Assembly: GCA_027296045.1 (NCBI GenBank) | Contig: JAPUJS010000196.1 | Coordinates: 1-6,517, forward strand | Origin: a bacterium | GTDB lineage: Bacteria; Latescibacterota; UBA2968 | Length of the DNA stretch: 6,517 nucleotides | Direction: 5' to 3' | In this document: positions 5,803 to 6,517 of the stretch, one piece after another | Layout: every line of letters begins with the position of its first letter | Position numbering within the stretch: the stretch's first letter is position 1 | Position numbers and translations under genes: made by a program | Notes under the pieces: generated by a model | The model's input: the letters and a program-made list of their open reading frames with translations, nothing else | The model's database searches: none | Told to the model about the DNA's origin: nothing

Positions 5803-6264
5803 ATGGCAAGGCCCACACTGGAGATTATTTTGGGGTTGCGGGAAACCGCAGACCGTATGGGAGATGGTGCTCCCTATGCCTGGGGACATCACGGGAGTTG
5901 TAATTGCGGGCATCTGGTGCAGACAATTACCCACGAATCTCCCGGCAAGATCCAGGCCCTGGCCGTTGAAAAGCTGGGCGACTGGAGCGACAAGTTCATC
6001 GCCTATTGCCCGACCAGCCAATTTCCAATCGATCATGTGATCACGCAAATGCTGGAGGTAGGATTTACAACCGATGATTTGTATGCCCTGGAAAGATTGT
6101 GTGACCGGGATGTGCTGGCAATGATCCCGGAACATCGCAAGCCATTGCGACACAATCGGAGGGAAGATGCAATGGTGTATATGCGGGCGTGGGCAGATCT
6201 TTTGGAGGCGCAGTTGATGGGGGTGGTGGAAGAAGAGCGGGTCTGTGTGGAAATAAAATTTTGA
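5803..6264 (+). CDS. Uncharacterised conserved 153-aa protein with WGHxGxCNCGH motif
   Basis: The ATG at 5803 lies 4 nt after the stop of the enolase-superfamily gene, with AAGG about 10 nt upstream, so the two are one operon. The hallmark is an N-terminal block YAWGHHGSCNCGHLVQ (residues 25-40), then GDWSDKFIAYCPTS (59-72), a mostly helical middle with a Leu/Glu-rich stretch and Asp101, and RHNRREDAMVYMRAWADLLE (116-135). His29, His30, Cys33, Cys35, His37 and Cys69 could bind a metal; this is inference. There is no signal peptide or membrane segment, so it is likely cytoplasmic. I recall close relatives annotated only as hypothetical proteins in Bacteroidota and other phyla, with no known function. 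Its coupling to a dehydratase-type gene is the only local clue. Confidence 0.82.
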   Translation: MARPTLEIILGLRETADRMGDGAPYAWGHHGSCNCGHLVQTITHESPGKIQALAVEKLGDWSDKFIAYCPTSQFPIDHVITQMLEVGFTTDDLYALERLCDRDVLAMIPEHRKPLRHNRREDAMVYMRAWADLLEAQLMGVVEEERVCVEIKF

Positions 6265-6294
6265 CGGTTCTTGTTGAAAATTTTCGGTGTACCA

Positions 6295-6330
6295 GGGCTT
6301 ACGGACGAGATTCGTGAGCCCATTTTAATG
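6295..6330 (+). terminator. Hairpin terminator of the enolase-superfamily operon
   Basis: GGGCTTACG (6295-6303) pairs with CGTGAGCCC (6313-6321), a 9-bp stem with one G-U pair and a 9-nt loop, followed by ATTTTAATG. The U tract is short, so termination may be moderate. The hairpin begins 31 nt after the upstream stop codon. Confidence 0.65.
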
Positions 6331-6462
6331 CTGTTGCGTATAGGCGACGGCTTCTTTATCGGGGCGGAAGTCGTCGGCAAAAGCGGCCATCATCCGGTTG
6401 ACCGGAGCTGGGGTTCGAGAGGCGAGGCCGTAGGAAGAATATTCGATGTCTTTGAGCGGCAT
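6325..6462 (-). pseudogene. Truncated N-terminus of a probable class I/II aminotransferase
   Basis: On the minus strand, ATG at 6462 opens a 45-codon frame ending in TAA at 6327-6325. Its sequence, MPLKDIEYSSYGLASRTPAP then VNRMMAAFADDFRPDK, resembles the start of PLP-dependent class I/II aminotransferases in which a stretch like INLGVGYVNE normally follows at once. Here it changes to EAVAYTQQH and stops, and no other frame downstream resumes the family pattern, so the catalytic domain is absent. A TACAAT -10-like hexamer lies upstream (6505-6500), with any -35 outside the window. The frame is also open upstream to the window edge. The alternative is an unrelated small peptide or chance frame. 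The family call is by recollection and moderate to low in confidence. Confidence 0.4.
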
Positions 6463-6517
6463 GATATTGTCCGTTGTCGGTTGGAAATTTCTGAAGTATA
6501 TTGTACTACAATTTGGT

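Noticed and set aside
6033..6380. Minus-strand 115-codon frame overlapping the 153-aa gene
   Set aside because: Mostly antisense to a protein with conserved motifs; Ser/Arg/Ile-rich, without recognisable pattern.
1..6517. CRISPR array, insertion sequence or transposase gene
   Set aside because: No regularly spaced repeats, transposase motifs or terminal inverted repeats were seen on either strand.

Overview
The window looks like bacterial DNA from an environmental, probably uncultured lineage. It joins an accessory segment on the left to a two-operon metabolic and regulatory locus on the right. The mix of a mannonate dehydratase-like enzyme, a mandelate racemase-type enolase-superfamily enzyme, an HDOD receiver protein and a conserved WGHxGxCNCGH protein recalls candidate phyla such as Latescibacterota or Poribacteria. 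This is a weak guess from gene content, not a sequence match.

Left part (1-1239): three tightly packed plus-strand genes that overlap each other. They are the C-terminus of a probable TIGR04255-family protein, an uncharacterised 142-aa protein and an uncharacterised 194-aa protein. A 9-bp direct repeat and a strong bidirectional hairpin terminator follow. The cassette abuts the 3' end of a minus-strand tRNA-Leu(CAG) gene with its own near-consensus promoter, which is a classic island attachment position.

Middle (1422-4463, minus strand): four genes with gaps of only 16-20 nt, forming one operon. In transcription order they are a receiver-HDOD protein, two stand-alone CheY-like receivers, and a UxuA/mannonate dehydratase-like TIM-barrel enzyme.

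Right part (4638-6264, plus strand): an enolase-superfamily acid-sugar dehydratase-type enzyme with an intact Lys-x-Lys and Asp/His catalytic set, followed 4 nt later by an uncharacterised 153-aa protein. A hairpin terminator closes this operon. A 45-codon minus-strand stub that resembles the N-terminus of a class I/II aminotransferase lies at the right edge.

The two operons diverge from a 168-174-bp intergenic region. Here an 11-bp perfect inverted repeat carries the -35 element of both predicted promoters, each with a 17-nt spacer. This suggests that the two sugar-acid-type enzymes and the receiver/HDOD proteins are expressed together under one regulator.
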